Shown here piece by piece: positions 9,401 to 14,789 of a stretch of 14,789 nt of DNA. Origin of the DNA: Helicobacter sp. (lineage in GTDB: Bacteria > Campylobacterota > Campylobacteria > Campylobacterales > Helicobacteraceae); NCBI GenBank assembly GCA_029257755.1, contig JARIAP010000090.1, positions 1-14,789 on the forward strand, given 5' to 3'. A program made the translations under genes and the position numbers. Numbering within the stretch: position 1 is the stretch's first letter; the number at the start of each line of letters is the position of its first letter. The notes beneath the pieces are model-generated. The model ran no database searches and had not been told where the DNA came from. It saw only the letters and a list, made by a program, of their open reading frames with translations.

Positions 9401-9532
9401 AATTTGTTTATAAGCTTTTTGTAGGTCATGTAAAGCCGGATATAAGGTTTCAGGCACAAAACAACCGCCAAAACTAGATTCCCCTTCACCAAAAAATCCA
9501 TTTTCACTTTCTAAAAATATCTTTTTTTCCAT
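6500..9532 (-). CDS. trpB: Tryptophan synthase beta chain with ~600-residue acidic C-terminal extension
   Basis: Residues 1 to ~412 are a complete TrpB, the PLP enzyme joining indole and serine to make tryptophan. Seen are FGGCFVPETLYPALHDLQKA near the N-terminus, GRPTPL, the Schiff-base lysine K96 in TGAHKINN, the catalytic Glu in ETGAGQHG, and the phosphate-binding GGGSN at 246-250. GLDYAGVGPQ and SGRGDKDIF also follow in normal order. The usual length is ~390-410, but the frame runs on without a stop to 1010. The tail begins with a short charged, coiled-coil-like stretch (LEKKVKQLEKNNKEEE), then becomes a disordered-looking Asn/Asp/Glu/Ile/Ser-rich region with no Trp, one Cys and few Arg. 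It ends in a slightly basic segment. The ATG start has AAGAGG six to seven bases upstream. No trpA or other trp gene is adjacent. The catalytic call is firm; the role of the tail is unknown. Confidence 0.95.
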   Translation of the reverse strand: MEKKIFLESENGFFGEGESSFGGCFVPETLYPALHDLQKAYKQIFQTKGFKKELKSLFKTFVGRPTPLIYAKNASEILCNEIYIKFEGLANTGAHKINNALAQVLLAKRMGKKHIIAETGAGQHGVAVASVCAFLKMPCTIFMGEVDAQRQQPNVFIMQQFGAEVIRVDSGTKTLKDSVNEALRQWSIFPNDYFYVIGSALGPYPYPDIVRDAQSIIGKELKKQIQKTLSKKANTFLPDYIIACVGGGSNAIGTFSAFLEDMGVNLIGVEAGGENFKVNKNAMRLSNNSEARVGIAQGFKSYFLQDKHGQISNTYSISAGLDYAGVGPQIAHLADIKRIEFMAASDEQALEAMQFFARHEGILAALESSHALAGVIHIAKTQKNKIIVANVSGRGDKDIFITAKELCPIEWKNFLSLELQGLEKKVKQLEKNNKEEEVTQEKLNKNVEEFKKTLQSISQKDLEFLDFKETQSNISQSNDNTESIKTPKEHEILLDIMQENDNMENKDNHNDTEISDRLFDSIGNAESVVMQDELETKNIDSNGELDENILSFLYKTNDLDNTNTDFIDYNLESNDIEEIQTTQTELQNNNTNENILNDNVDYYNEESNNDKFSPLEFLKDDLELKKYDDNSKKQDTHISSYNEENENNTKQTINSNEIIEQIKYYNIESDESKKNKISSNELKEELKNINIKSSNIDNVKEIETKQNEILINEHLDSKFLESNIEQDELSTKHIDSNDEINDNILNFLYETNDLDNANIEFNDIESSNTDNNNSMNLESLLLEEKENNELKTNLATDDINITDKNIDSTIEDNNELTMPINEELIQTLGNTFNLDETNPNEINIMDIIDAEDSKNYNYKSEFDELLGIKTSDDLELQQDEVKEESISNKSIFIDIQDNIEQDVDNDDIDNSMRPLEMNILEQQDSHNINAIDNLESIEINKLQEIFEKIEDNIKQYDNAKQERQLQNIEYDNEKQEESLKNVNVIPQQKTTRVFETKPEFNKICSKSLKS
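6584..6667 (-). repeat. Tandem 14-codon repeat near the C-terminus of the TrpB extension
   Basis: Two adjacent 42-bp units (6626-6667 and 6584-6625) encode YDNAKQERQLQNIE and YDNEKQEESLKNVN, identical at 8 of 14 positions. Both begin with the same nine bases for Tyr-Asp-Asn. The similarity is modest, and the surrounding sequence is low-complexity, so the repeat is plausible rather than certain. Confidence 0.6.
7250..7354 (-). repeat. Copy B of the 35-codon direct repeat inside the TrpB extension
   Basis: Encodes residues 727-761, beginning DELSTKHIDSNDEINDNI and containing FLYETNDLDN. The best-kept core in both copies is NIL-x-FLY-x-TNDLDN, which may mark a short linear motif within otherwise low-complexity sequence. 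Confidence 0.85.
7835..7939 (-). repeat. Copy A of a 35-codon direct repeat inside the TrpB extension
   Basis: Encodes residues 532-566 of the TrpB-fusion protein, beginning DELETKNIDSNGELDENI and containing FLYKTNDLDN. It matches copy B at 7250-7354 at 24 of 35 residues without gaps, and the DNA is clearly similar as well. The two copies start 585 bp (195 codons) apart in the same frame. Confidence 0.85.
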
Positions 9533-9657
9533 TTAAAACCTCTTAATATTTAATAAATGCAATAACCTGGTTTTTATAAATAATTTTATCATGATTTCTT
9601 GGTTTTTACATTTTATTCTTATGATAATATGATAATTTTTATTTAAATTAATATTGA
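9533..9657 (-). promoter_or_regulatory. Intergenic region between ftsY and trpB with a phased direct repeat
   Basis: A 125-bp AT-rich gap between the ftsY stop and the trpB start. It holds the trpB SD (AAGAGG) and two near-identical 13-mers on the plus strand, CCTGGTTTTTATA at 9566-9578 and CTTGGTTTTTACA at 9598-9610. They differ at two positions and are spaced 32 bp apart, about three helical turns. The first overlaps a 9-bp palindrome, AACCTGGTT (9564-9572). Two same-face copies upstream of a biosynthetic gene would suit an operator, but no regulator is known for them. I see no convincing -10 box and no strong terminator hairpin for ftsY. Confidence 0.35.
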
Positions 9658-10527
9658 TTATTCAAATATTGCTTTTAAAATACTATCAATAAATTCTTTT
9701 TCTTTAAACTCAATTAATTCTTCTGCTTTTTCTCCAACACCTAAAAATATAATAGGTAATTTAAATTCATATATTATGCTTAATATAGATCCACCTTTAC
9801 TTGTGCCATCCATTTTTGTTATTATTATTCCATCTAACCCTAATGATTCATGAAATATTCTTGCTTGTTCTATACTAGAGCTTCCTTGCGTTCCATCTAG
9901 TATAAGTATTTTATGGAATGGTTTATTATCAAGAGCCTTAGAGCATGTTTTAGAAATCTTTATAAGTTCATTTTTAAGATTAGTTTGATTTGGCAATCTA
10001 CCTGCAGTATCAATTATTGCATAATCCATATTTCTAGCTTTAGCAGCACTAATTGTATCAAAAGCTAATGCACTTGGGTCATGTGCGTGTTTTGTTGTTA
10101 CTATATCAACTTGTATTTTTTTACTCCAAAGCTGTAATTGTTCTATTGCAGCAGCACGAAATGTATCACCAGCACCTAAAATTACTTTTTTGTTATTATC
10201 TTTAAATCTTTTTGCTAGTTTTGCAATAGTAGTAGTTTTACCAGCACCATTTACCCCAAACACTAGATATACAATAGGAGTTTGATTTAATTCTTCAAAT
10301 TTTATTTTATCATAATAACTTTCTCCACGAAAGAATCTTTCAATAGCAACTCTAAGTTCATCTTTGCTTACATTTTCACCTAAATTATTAAGCATTTTTT
10401 CAATAATATCATAATGCACATCACATTCTATAAGTATTTCTTCAAGTATATCTTTTGATATTTTTTGTTTTTTATTTCCTAAAAATTTAAATATATTGTC
10501 AGAAGTTTTTTTGAAAAATGAAAACAT
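9658..10527 (-). CDS. ftsY: Signal recognition particle receptor FtsY
   Basis: FtsY is the SRP-receptor GTPase that docks ribosome-nascent-chain complexes at the inner membrane for co-translational insertion through SecYEG or YidC. The 289-residue protein has a short N-terminal helical domain opening [17 protein letters not shown], with a basic amphipathic character suited to lipid contact. The GTPase NG domain follows: P-loop GVNGAGKT at 91-98, the FRAAAIEQL insertion-box segment, [12 protein letters not shown] (G3) and [10 protein letters not shown] (G4/G5 region). It lacks the long acidic A domain of E. coli FtsY, as is usual in epsilonproteobacteria. The ATG (10525-10527) overlaps the upstream lipoprotein stop as TAATG and has AAGGAG in good position, so the two genes are translationally coupled. 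Confidence 0.96.
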   Translation of the reverse strand: MFSFFKKTSDNIFKFLGNKKQKISKDILEEILIECDVHYDIIEKMLNNLGENVSKDELRVAIERFFRGESYYDKIKFEELNQTPIVYLVFGVNGAGKTTTIAKLAKRFKDNNKKVILGAGDTFRAAAIEQLQLWSKKIQVDIVTTKHAHDPSALAFDTISAAKARNMDYAIIDTAGRLPNQTNLKNELIKISKTCSKALDNKPFHKILILDGTQGSSSIEQARIFHESLGLDGIIITKMDGTSKGGSILSIIYEFKLPIIFLGVGEKAEELIEFKEKEFIDSILKAIFE

Positions 10528-11192
10528 TATTGCTCCTTGTTTGTTTCTTGATTAGAATCTTGTTTTTTGCTTATTGATAAAATATCATTAACATCACTCT
10601 CAAAAATTTCTTCTAAAATTGCACCCTCATAACTTCTTGTAACATTATTTGTATTATCAATTAATAAAAATAGCGGTGATTTAAAATCTTTAATTTCTAT
10701 ATTTAAATTTCTTTTAAGAGAGTCAATGAAAAATGGAAAGTTTTTATCAGCAGATATAAAGTCTTGAAACTTTGGGCTTGATGGTGGTAGAAAATCTTTA
10801 TATAATTTATTGTTTAATTCTGTTTGACTTAGCACAATAACTTTTAGTTCCTTTGTTCTTGCTGCAAGATTACTTAAATGTATTAATGTAGGCATACACA
10901 TATTGCAATTTATTGGAAATATAGCTATTATTTTTACATTATTATCTTCTAGTATATTTTTTCCACTTTTTTTATCTATTATAGGGATTTGTATATTATT
11001 ATCCACATTTTTTATTTCAACTAAAAAATCTTGCTTACTTGATTCAAAGTTATAGACTTCTTGTTTATTATCTACTTTTTTTGCATCTTTGTTTTCATCG
11101 CTACAACCATAAAATATCAATATGACGGAGACTAAAATTACAGATAATAAAAGTTTTTTAATAAAGTAACATTGTTTTATATCAAATATCAT
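10527..11192 (-). CDS. Thioredoxin-fold (TlpA/redoxin-like) putative lipoprotein
   Basis: A 221-residue exported protein. The N-terminus is basic (KK at 12-13), followed by a hydrophobic stretch 14-28 ending FYGC with Cys at residue 30. This looks like a lipoprotein signal peptide, although Phe at -3 is not the canonical Leu/Val. A thioredoxin-like fold follows: [17 protein letters not shown] carries a CxxC pair (C96, C99), then [19 protein letters not shown] fits the helix and next strand of the fold. It probably acts in the periplasm on disulfides or haem-protein thiols, as TlpA/ResA relatives do, but the substrate is unknown. The active-site CNMC is not the classic CGPC. The ATG start has AGGATC upstream. 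It is the first gene of the leftward unit and overlaps ftsY by one base. Confidence 0.75.
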   Translation of the reverse strand: MIFDIKQCYFIKKLLLSVILVSVILIFYGCSDENKDAKKVDNKQEVYNFESSKQDFLVEIKNVDNNIQIPIIDKKSGKNILEDNNVKIIAIFPINCNMCMPTLIHLSNLAARTKELKVIVLSQTELNNKLYKDFLPPSSPKFQDFISADKNFPFFIDSLKRNLNIEIKDFKSPLFLLIDNTNNVTRSYEGAILEEIFESDVNDILSISKKQDSNQETNKEQ

Positions 11193-11315
11193 GATAAGAT
11201 CCTGAAATTATTTTTTAAAATGATAATTATACATAAAAATGCAATATATTTGATTTATTAAAATTATATATAGAATAAGCATGATATAATTTTATATTTA
11301 TTTAGGATATTTAAA
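11193..11315. promoter_or_regulatory. Divergent promoter region between the lipoprotein-ftsY and permease-yidD-yidC units
   Basis: A 123-bp AT-rich region between two divergent start codons. On the plus strand a TATAAT lies at 11285-11290, about 26 bp before the GTG start of the permease, which would give a short leader. On the minus strand a TATAAT lies at 11226-11231, 34 bp before the lipoprotein ATG, preceded by TATG. Both positions suit -10 boxes. Divergent genes must have promoters somewhere here, but the exact boxes are inferred. Confidence 0.55.
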
Positions 11316-11981
11316 GTGTCTGGACTTTTTAGTATTTCTGTTTTAATTAGTGTTTTACATGGTGTATCTATTCTTTTACTTGTTGCATTAATAAGTATAT
11401 TGTTTGCTGTAATTGGTGGGCTAATTATGGGTAGGCTAATGATTGCAAAAAGTAAATTTATTAGATTTGTATGTAAATTTTTTCTTGAAAGTGTCCGTAT
11501 AATACCCCTTATAGTATGGCTATTTATTGTTTATTATGGTGTGCCTAGTATATTTGATATTCATATAGGTGGGTTATTAAGCGGTATTATTGTTTTTAGC
11601 TTATGGGGTATTGCTGAAATGGGTGATTTAGTTAGAGTAAGTATTTTAAGCATACCAAAACACCAAAGAGAATCTGCTCTTGCTTTGGGTTTTAATACAA
11701 TGCAAATTGAATTTTTAATTATATTACCACAAGCATTAAAAGCATTAGTTCCATCAAGTATTAATCTTTTTGGTAGGATTATAAAGACAACTTCACTTTT
11801 ACCATTGATTGGTGTTGTAGAATTGTTAAAAGTAGGGCAACAATTAATAGAAGTATTTGGGAGACATGATACTAGTATAAATTTTATTGTTTATGGTGCA
11901 ATACTTTTAATTTATTTTATACTTTGTTATCCATTTTCATATTTTGGTAATCGTCTTGAAAATAAATTTATAACACAATAA
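11316..11981 (+). CDS. Polar amino-acid ABC transporter permease (HisM/GlnP family)
   Basis: A 221-residue inner-membrane permease with about five hydrophobic segments. Family hallmarks are ESVRIIPLIVWLFIVYYGVP (residues ~54-73) and the cytoplasmic EAA loop. That loop here reads LSIPKHQRESALALGFNT, then IILPQALKALVPSSINLFGR, which contacts the ATPase. The later KTTSLLPLIGVVEL also matches polar amino-acid permeases. The start is GTG at 11316, with AGGA about nine bases upstream. No ATP-binding or solute-binding subunit lies in the window, so partners must be elsewhere. The substrate cannot be read from the sequence: Gln, Glu, Asp, His, Arg and cystine are all possible. It sits 22 bp before yidD, probably in the same transcript. 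Confidence 0.88.
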   Translation: MSGLFSISVLISVLHGVSILLLVALISILFAVIGGLIMGRLMIAKSKFIRFVCKFFLESVRIIPLIVWLFIVYYGVPSIFDIHIGGLLSGIIVFSLWGIAEMGDLVRVSILSIPKHQRESALALGFNTMQIEFLIILPQALKALVPSSINLFGRIIKTTSLLPLIGVVELLKVGQQLIEVFGRHDTSINFIVYGAILLIYFILCYPFSYFGNRLENKFITQ

Positions 11982-12003
11982 AATAAATATATTTAGGAAA
12001 ATA

Positions 12004-12399
12004 ATGATAAATAATATTTTAAAAAACTTAGCTATTAAAATGATTAGATTTTATCAAAAGTTTATTTCTCCATTAACACCACCTAGTTGTAGATATTATC
12101 CAACATGTTCTTCTTATGCGTTAATATTGTTTAAATTTGACAATATATTTTGTGCCTGTATAAAGATATTATTTAGAATTTTATCTTGTAATCAATTTTT
12201 TAATGGAGGATATTCACCACCATTTATTTTTTTATCACAAAGAAAAATTGAAAATTTAAAAAAATATAACAATAAAAAACATTTTTTATCTAAACCAATG
12301 ATACAAAAACCACAAAAAATCATTTATTTTTTTGTAAATGCAGATTCTAATTTGATTAAATTGCAAAAATTTTATATAATTGCGATTCATTTAAAATAA
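12004..12399 (+). CDS. yidD: Membrane protein insertion efficiency factor YidD
   Basis: YidD is a small membrane-associated protein that helps YidC insert inner-membrane proteins. The hallmark blocks are clear: IRFYQKFISPLTPPSCRYYP, then TCSSYAL (residues ~14-41), and FFNGGYSPPF (~67-76). The N-terminal 20 residues form the expected amphipathic helix. The protein has 131 residues; the recognisable core ends by ~78, leaving a ~50-residue Lys/Asn/Ile-rich tail with no similarity I recognise. The ATG has AGGA upstream, and the gene ends 13 bp before the yidC GTG. In most bacteria rnpA and rpmH come just upstream; here an amino-acid permease takes that place. Confidence 0.94.
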   Translation: MINNILKNLAIKMIRFYQKFISPLTPPSCRYYPTCSSYALILFKFDNIFCACIKILFRILSCNQFFNGGYSPPFIFLSQRKIENLKKYNNKKHFLSKPMIQKPQKIIYFFVNADSNLIKLQKFYIIAIHLK

Positions 12400-12412
12400 T
12401 AAAGGTTTTTTA

Positions 12413-14143
12413 GTGGATAAACAAAGTAATTTAAGGTTAATTTTAGCGGTTGCTATTTCTTTTGTGATTATAGTTATATGGTCCAAGTTTTTTGCTCCTG
12501 AACCTATACAGAATTCACATGCTAAAGATGAGGTAAGTATATCTAAGCAAACAACAAATATTTCAGATGATTCTATACCACAAAGTGCAATAGATGCTAC
12601 AAGCAAACAAAATTCTATTCAAAATTCATATGGAACTAATAGTATGAAAGGTATCCCTTTATCTACACCTAAAAATAAGTCAAATTTAGTAACAATAGAA
12701 TCAAAAGAATTTGATATGGATATAGATACTTTAGGAACTATAACGCAAGTGTATCTAAAGGCTGATAAGTATACTCAACCACATCAAGAAGGCATTTTTA
12801 CGCATTTAGGAAGATTATTTGGTATTGTAAATGGGGAAAATAAAAAGCTTGATAGGTTGCCATTACTTGCTGATAATGTTCCTTTGTATCCATTGCAAAT
12901 GATTTTTGCAGATTCTAATTATACAGATAAAGCAAATACTATCCCATATATTGCAGATAGAAATCACATAGTGCTTGGTGATAAACCAGAAACATTAATA
13001 CTAACACAAGATTTAGGTAATTTGCAGATTCAAAAAGTAATTACTATTAATCCAAATATGACTTATAAAGTAGAAATAAAACTTAGTAATCCAACACATT
13101 ACATAATTAGCAATGGTATGCGTCCAAACGCAGATTCTGAGGGTTATGTATTTCATGGTGTATTGTTGCAAAAAAAGAATGGGGCTATTGAGAAAATAGA
13201 AGATGGAGATGCAGAAGTGGAGGGACAAAATTTTGATGATGCTTTATTTATTGCTAGTGTTGATAGATATTATACAACACTTCTTTTTAGCATGGATAAG
13301 CCATTATCTACTACTATTGGAGCATTTGGAAAGGGATTACCTCGTCCATTTATTAATGTTAATTCAAAAAATGAAGTGTTGCATGGATATATAGGACCAA
13401 AAGATTATAAACTTTTAAAATCAATAAATCAAGATTTAACAAGTGTTGTTGAATATGGTAGAATTACATTTTTTGCAAAATATATTTTTGCTTTACTTGA
13501 CTTTTTATATAAACATATAGGTAATTGGGGTATTTCTATTATTATTTTGACGATTATAATTAGAATTATATTGTTTCCTTTAAGTTTTAAGGGTATGGTT
13601 GGTATGCAAAAATTGAAAGACTTAGCTCCAAAAATGAAGGAAATACAAACAAAGCATAAAGGAGATCCACAAAAACTTCAAGCAGCAATGATGGAATTAT
13701 ATAAAAAACATGGTGCAAATCCACTTGGTGGTTGCTTACCATTATTGCTTCAAATACCAGTATTTTTTGCCATATATCGTGTTCTTTATAATGCAGTAGA
13801 ATTAAAAAATGCTCCATTAATGTTTTGGATACATGATTTAAGTGTTATGGATCCTTATTTTGTGTTACCTATATTAATGGGTATTTCTATGTATTTACAA
13901 CAATCTCTTACGCCAACAAATTTTACAGATCCAATTCAAGAAAAAGTATTTAAATGGTTACCTATAATTTTTACAATTTTTCTAATTACATTTCCAGCAG
14001 GACTTATACTTTATTGGACGATAAATAATATAATCTCAATTATTCAACAACTTGCTATAAACAAAATGCTTGATGCTAGAAAACAAAAAGAAATTGAGGA
14101 ACATAAACACAAAAAACATTATAACAAGAGTGAAACTAAGTAA
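12413..14143 (+). CDS. yidC: Membrane protein insertase YidC
   Basis: YidC inserts and folds inner-membrane proteins, alone or with SecYEG. The 576-residue Gram-negative form begins with a signal-anchor helix (LILAVAISFVIIVIWSKFF, ~8-26). A polar linker rich in Ser/Gln/Asn follows, then the large periplasmic beta-sandwich domain (~80-345), then the conserved membrane core. In that core GISIIILTIIIRIILFPLSF carries the hydrophilic-groove arginine R384. MQKLKDLAPKMKEIQTKHKG forms the cytoplasmic coiled-coil hairpin, and PLGGCLPLLLQIPVFFAIYR and SMYLQQSLTP follow. The tail is basic (KHKKH), suited to ribosome contact. The start is GTG at 12413, with AAAGG about seven bases upstream and the next residues DKQSNLRLI matching the family start. 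Confidence 0.97.
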   Translation: MDKQSNLRLILAVAISFVIIVIWSKFFAPEPIQNSHAKDEVSISKQTTNISDDSIPQSAIDATSKQNSIQNSYGTNSMKGIPLSTPKNKSNLVTIESKEFDMDIDTLGTITQVYLKADKYTQPHQEGIFTHLGRLFGIVNGENKKLDRLPLLADNVPLYPLQMIFADSNYTDKANTIPYIADRNHIVLGDKPETLILTQDLGNLQIQKVITINPNMTYKVEIKLSNPTHYIISNGMRPNADSEGYVFHGVLLQKKNGAIEKIEDGDAEVEGQNFDDALFIASVDRYYTTLLFSMDKPLSTTIGAFGKGLPRPFINVNSKNEVLHGYIGPKDYKLLKSINQDLTSVVEYGRITFFAKYIFALLDFLYKHIGNWGISIIILTIIIRIILFPLSFKGMVGMQKLKDLAPKMKEIQTKHKGDPQKLQAAMMELYKKHGANPLGGCLPLLLQIPVFFAIYRVLYNAVELKNAPLMFWIHDLSVMDPYFVLPILMGISMYLQQSLTPTNFTDPIQEKVFKWLPIIFTIFLITFPAGLILYWTINNIISIIQQLAINKMLDARKQKEIEEHKHKKHYNKSETK

Positions 14144-14196
14144 TAATATGTTACAATATAATAAATATTAATAACTAAAATATAAGGATTATTATA

Positions 14197-14789
14197 ATGA
14201 AAAAATTTAGTGCATCAACACTTGATAAAGCTTTACTTGAAGCATCTAGCTATTTTAATTGTTCGCTTACACAACTTGAATATGAGATTGTGCAAAATCA
14301 CAATGATGGTATATTAGGATTTTTTAGAAAAGATGCTATTATTGTTGCTACAAAAAAACAAGAGATAGGGGTTAATACACAAAATAATACAAAACCTCAA
14401 TTAAAACAAAATTATAATGATGGTGAAAGAGAGCAAGTGTTAAATATAGGTATATCAAATAATAATGAAGATAATGATAATATACAATTAGATAATACAA
14501 AGCAGGAGACTATATATAGTGATTTGAAACAAACTTCAAGCAACCAAGATTTTTTATTAAAAAGTGAAACACAAGATTTTGTTGATAATAGCAAGGTAGA
14601 TATTAATCAAAATAAAGACACAACAAAAATTACTTTTAATGGAAAAACAGAAAGTGATTTTGATAGTGTATTCTATGATAAAGATTCTAATATTTCATGG
14701 CAAGATTCTAAAAGTATGCAAGAATTAGAATTGCAAACACAAGATATAAAAGAAATATGTGAAGAAATACAAAAAGAATTATATGAACT
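14197..14789 (+). CDS. jag: Jag/KhpB-type RNA-binding protein, N-terminal part (runs off right edge)
   Basis: An open frame of 197 codons that reaches the right edge without a stop. The first ~52 residues form a Jag-N domain: FSASTLDKALLEASSYFNCS, then LEYEIVQNH, then GILGFFRKDAIIV, with the family's G-x-L-G-F-F turn. In full-length proteins a linker leads to KH and R3H RNA-binding domains, which must lie beyond the edge. Here the linker (from ~55) is long and Asn/Asp/Gln/Ser-rich, much like the TrpB extension in composition. The ATG has AAGGA upstream, and the gene follows yidC by 53 bp, the standard order. KhpB works with KhpA as a post-transcriptional regulator in Firmicutes; its role in epsilonproteobacteria is poorly defined. 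Confidence 0.9.
   Translation, partial: MKKFSASTLDKALLEASSYFNCSLTQLEYEIVQNHNDGILGFFRKDAIIVATKKQEIGVNTQNNTKPQLKQNYNDGEREQVLNIGISNNNEDNDNIQLDNTKQETIYSDLKQTSSNQDFLLKSETQDFVDNSKVDINQNKDTTKITFNGKTESDFDSVFYDKDSNISWQDSKSMQELELQTQDIKEICEEIQKELYE

Noticed and set aside
9533..9657. trp attenuator or leader peptide before trpB
   Set aside because: I looked on the minus strand for a short ORF with consecutive TGG codons and for competing hairpins. None is present in the 125 bp.
12391..12606. Minus-strand open frame overlapping the yidD-yidC junction (71 codons)
   Set aside because: It lies antisense to the well-supported start of yidC, has no SD and matches nothing recognisable.
14144..14196. Possible terminator or RNA element between yidC and jag
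   Set aside because: Only 53 AT-rich bases containing the jag SD. No stable inverted repeat is visible, and the genes are expected to be co-transcribed.

Overview
The window is strongly AT-rich (roughly three quarters A+T by eye) and almost entirely coding. Gene content suggests an epsilonproteobacterium (Campylobacterota), most likely a Helicobacter or close relative: short FtsY, an MshL/PilQ-type secretin, a yidD-yidC-jag cluster, a TlpA-like lipoprotein next to ftsY, and Asn/Asp/Lys-rich insertions in several proteins. The genus is inferred from protein flavour and was not tested by a search.

Layout. The left three quarters (1-11192) reads leftward. From upstream to downstream it holds: a thioredoxin-fold lipoprotein and ftsY (overlapping TAATG), a trpB with a very long C-terminal extension, a secretin, an M48-family membrane metalloprotease interrupted by two in-frame stop codons, prmC (overlapping the protease 3' end), an MscS-type channel and the start of purB (runs off the left edge). 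Gaps are short: 24-35 bp, or overlaps within sub-operons, and 107-125 bp between them. A 123-bp AT-rich divergent region (11193-11315) separates these from the rightward genes: an amino-acid ABC permease, yidD, yidC and the start of jag/khpB (runs off the right edge).

How the genes work together. yidD, yidC and ftsY all serve membrane-protein delivery and insertion, and jag is the usual RNA-binding partner of yidC. They sit in two divergent units sharing one promoter region. prmC (release-factor methylation) and purB are housekeeping genes. The secretin would be the outer-membrane channel of a type IV pilus, DNA-uptake or type II-like system whose other parts are not here. trpB stands alone without trpA or other trp genes.

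The points most worth checking are: (1) the ~600-residue Trp-free, acidic, Asn-rich extension on TrpB with internal repeats; (2) the double nonsense lesion in the M48 protease; (3) an apparent several-fold excess of the 7-mer AGATTCT/AGAATCT across the window; (4) a phased direct repeat upstream of trpB. I found no mobile element, CRISPR array, tRNA or rRNA. No stretch over 300 bases lacks a gene.
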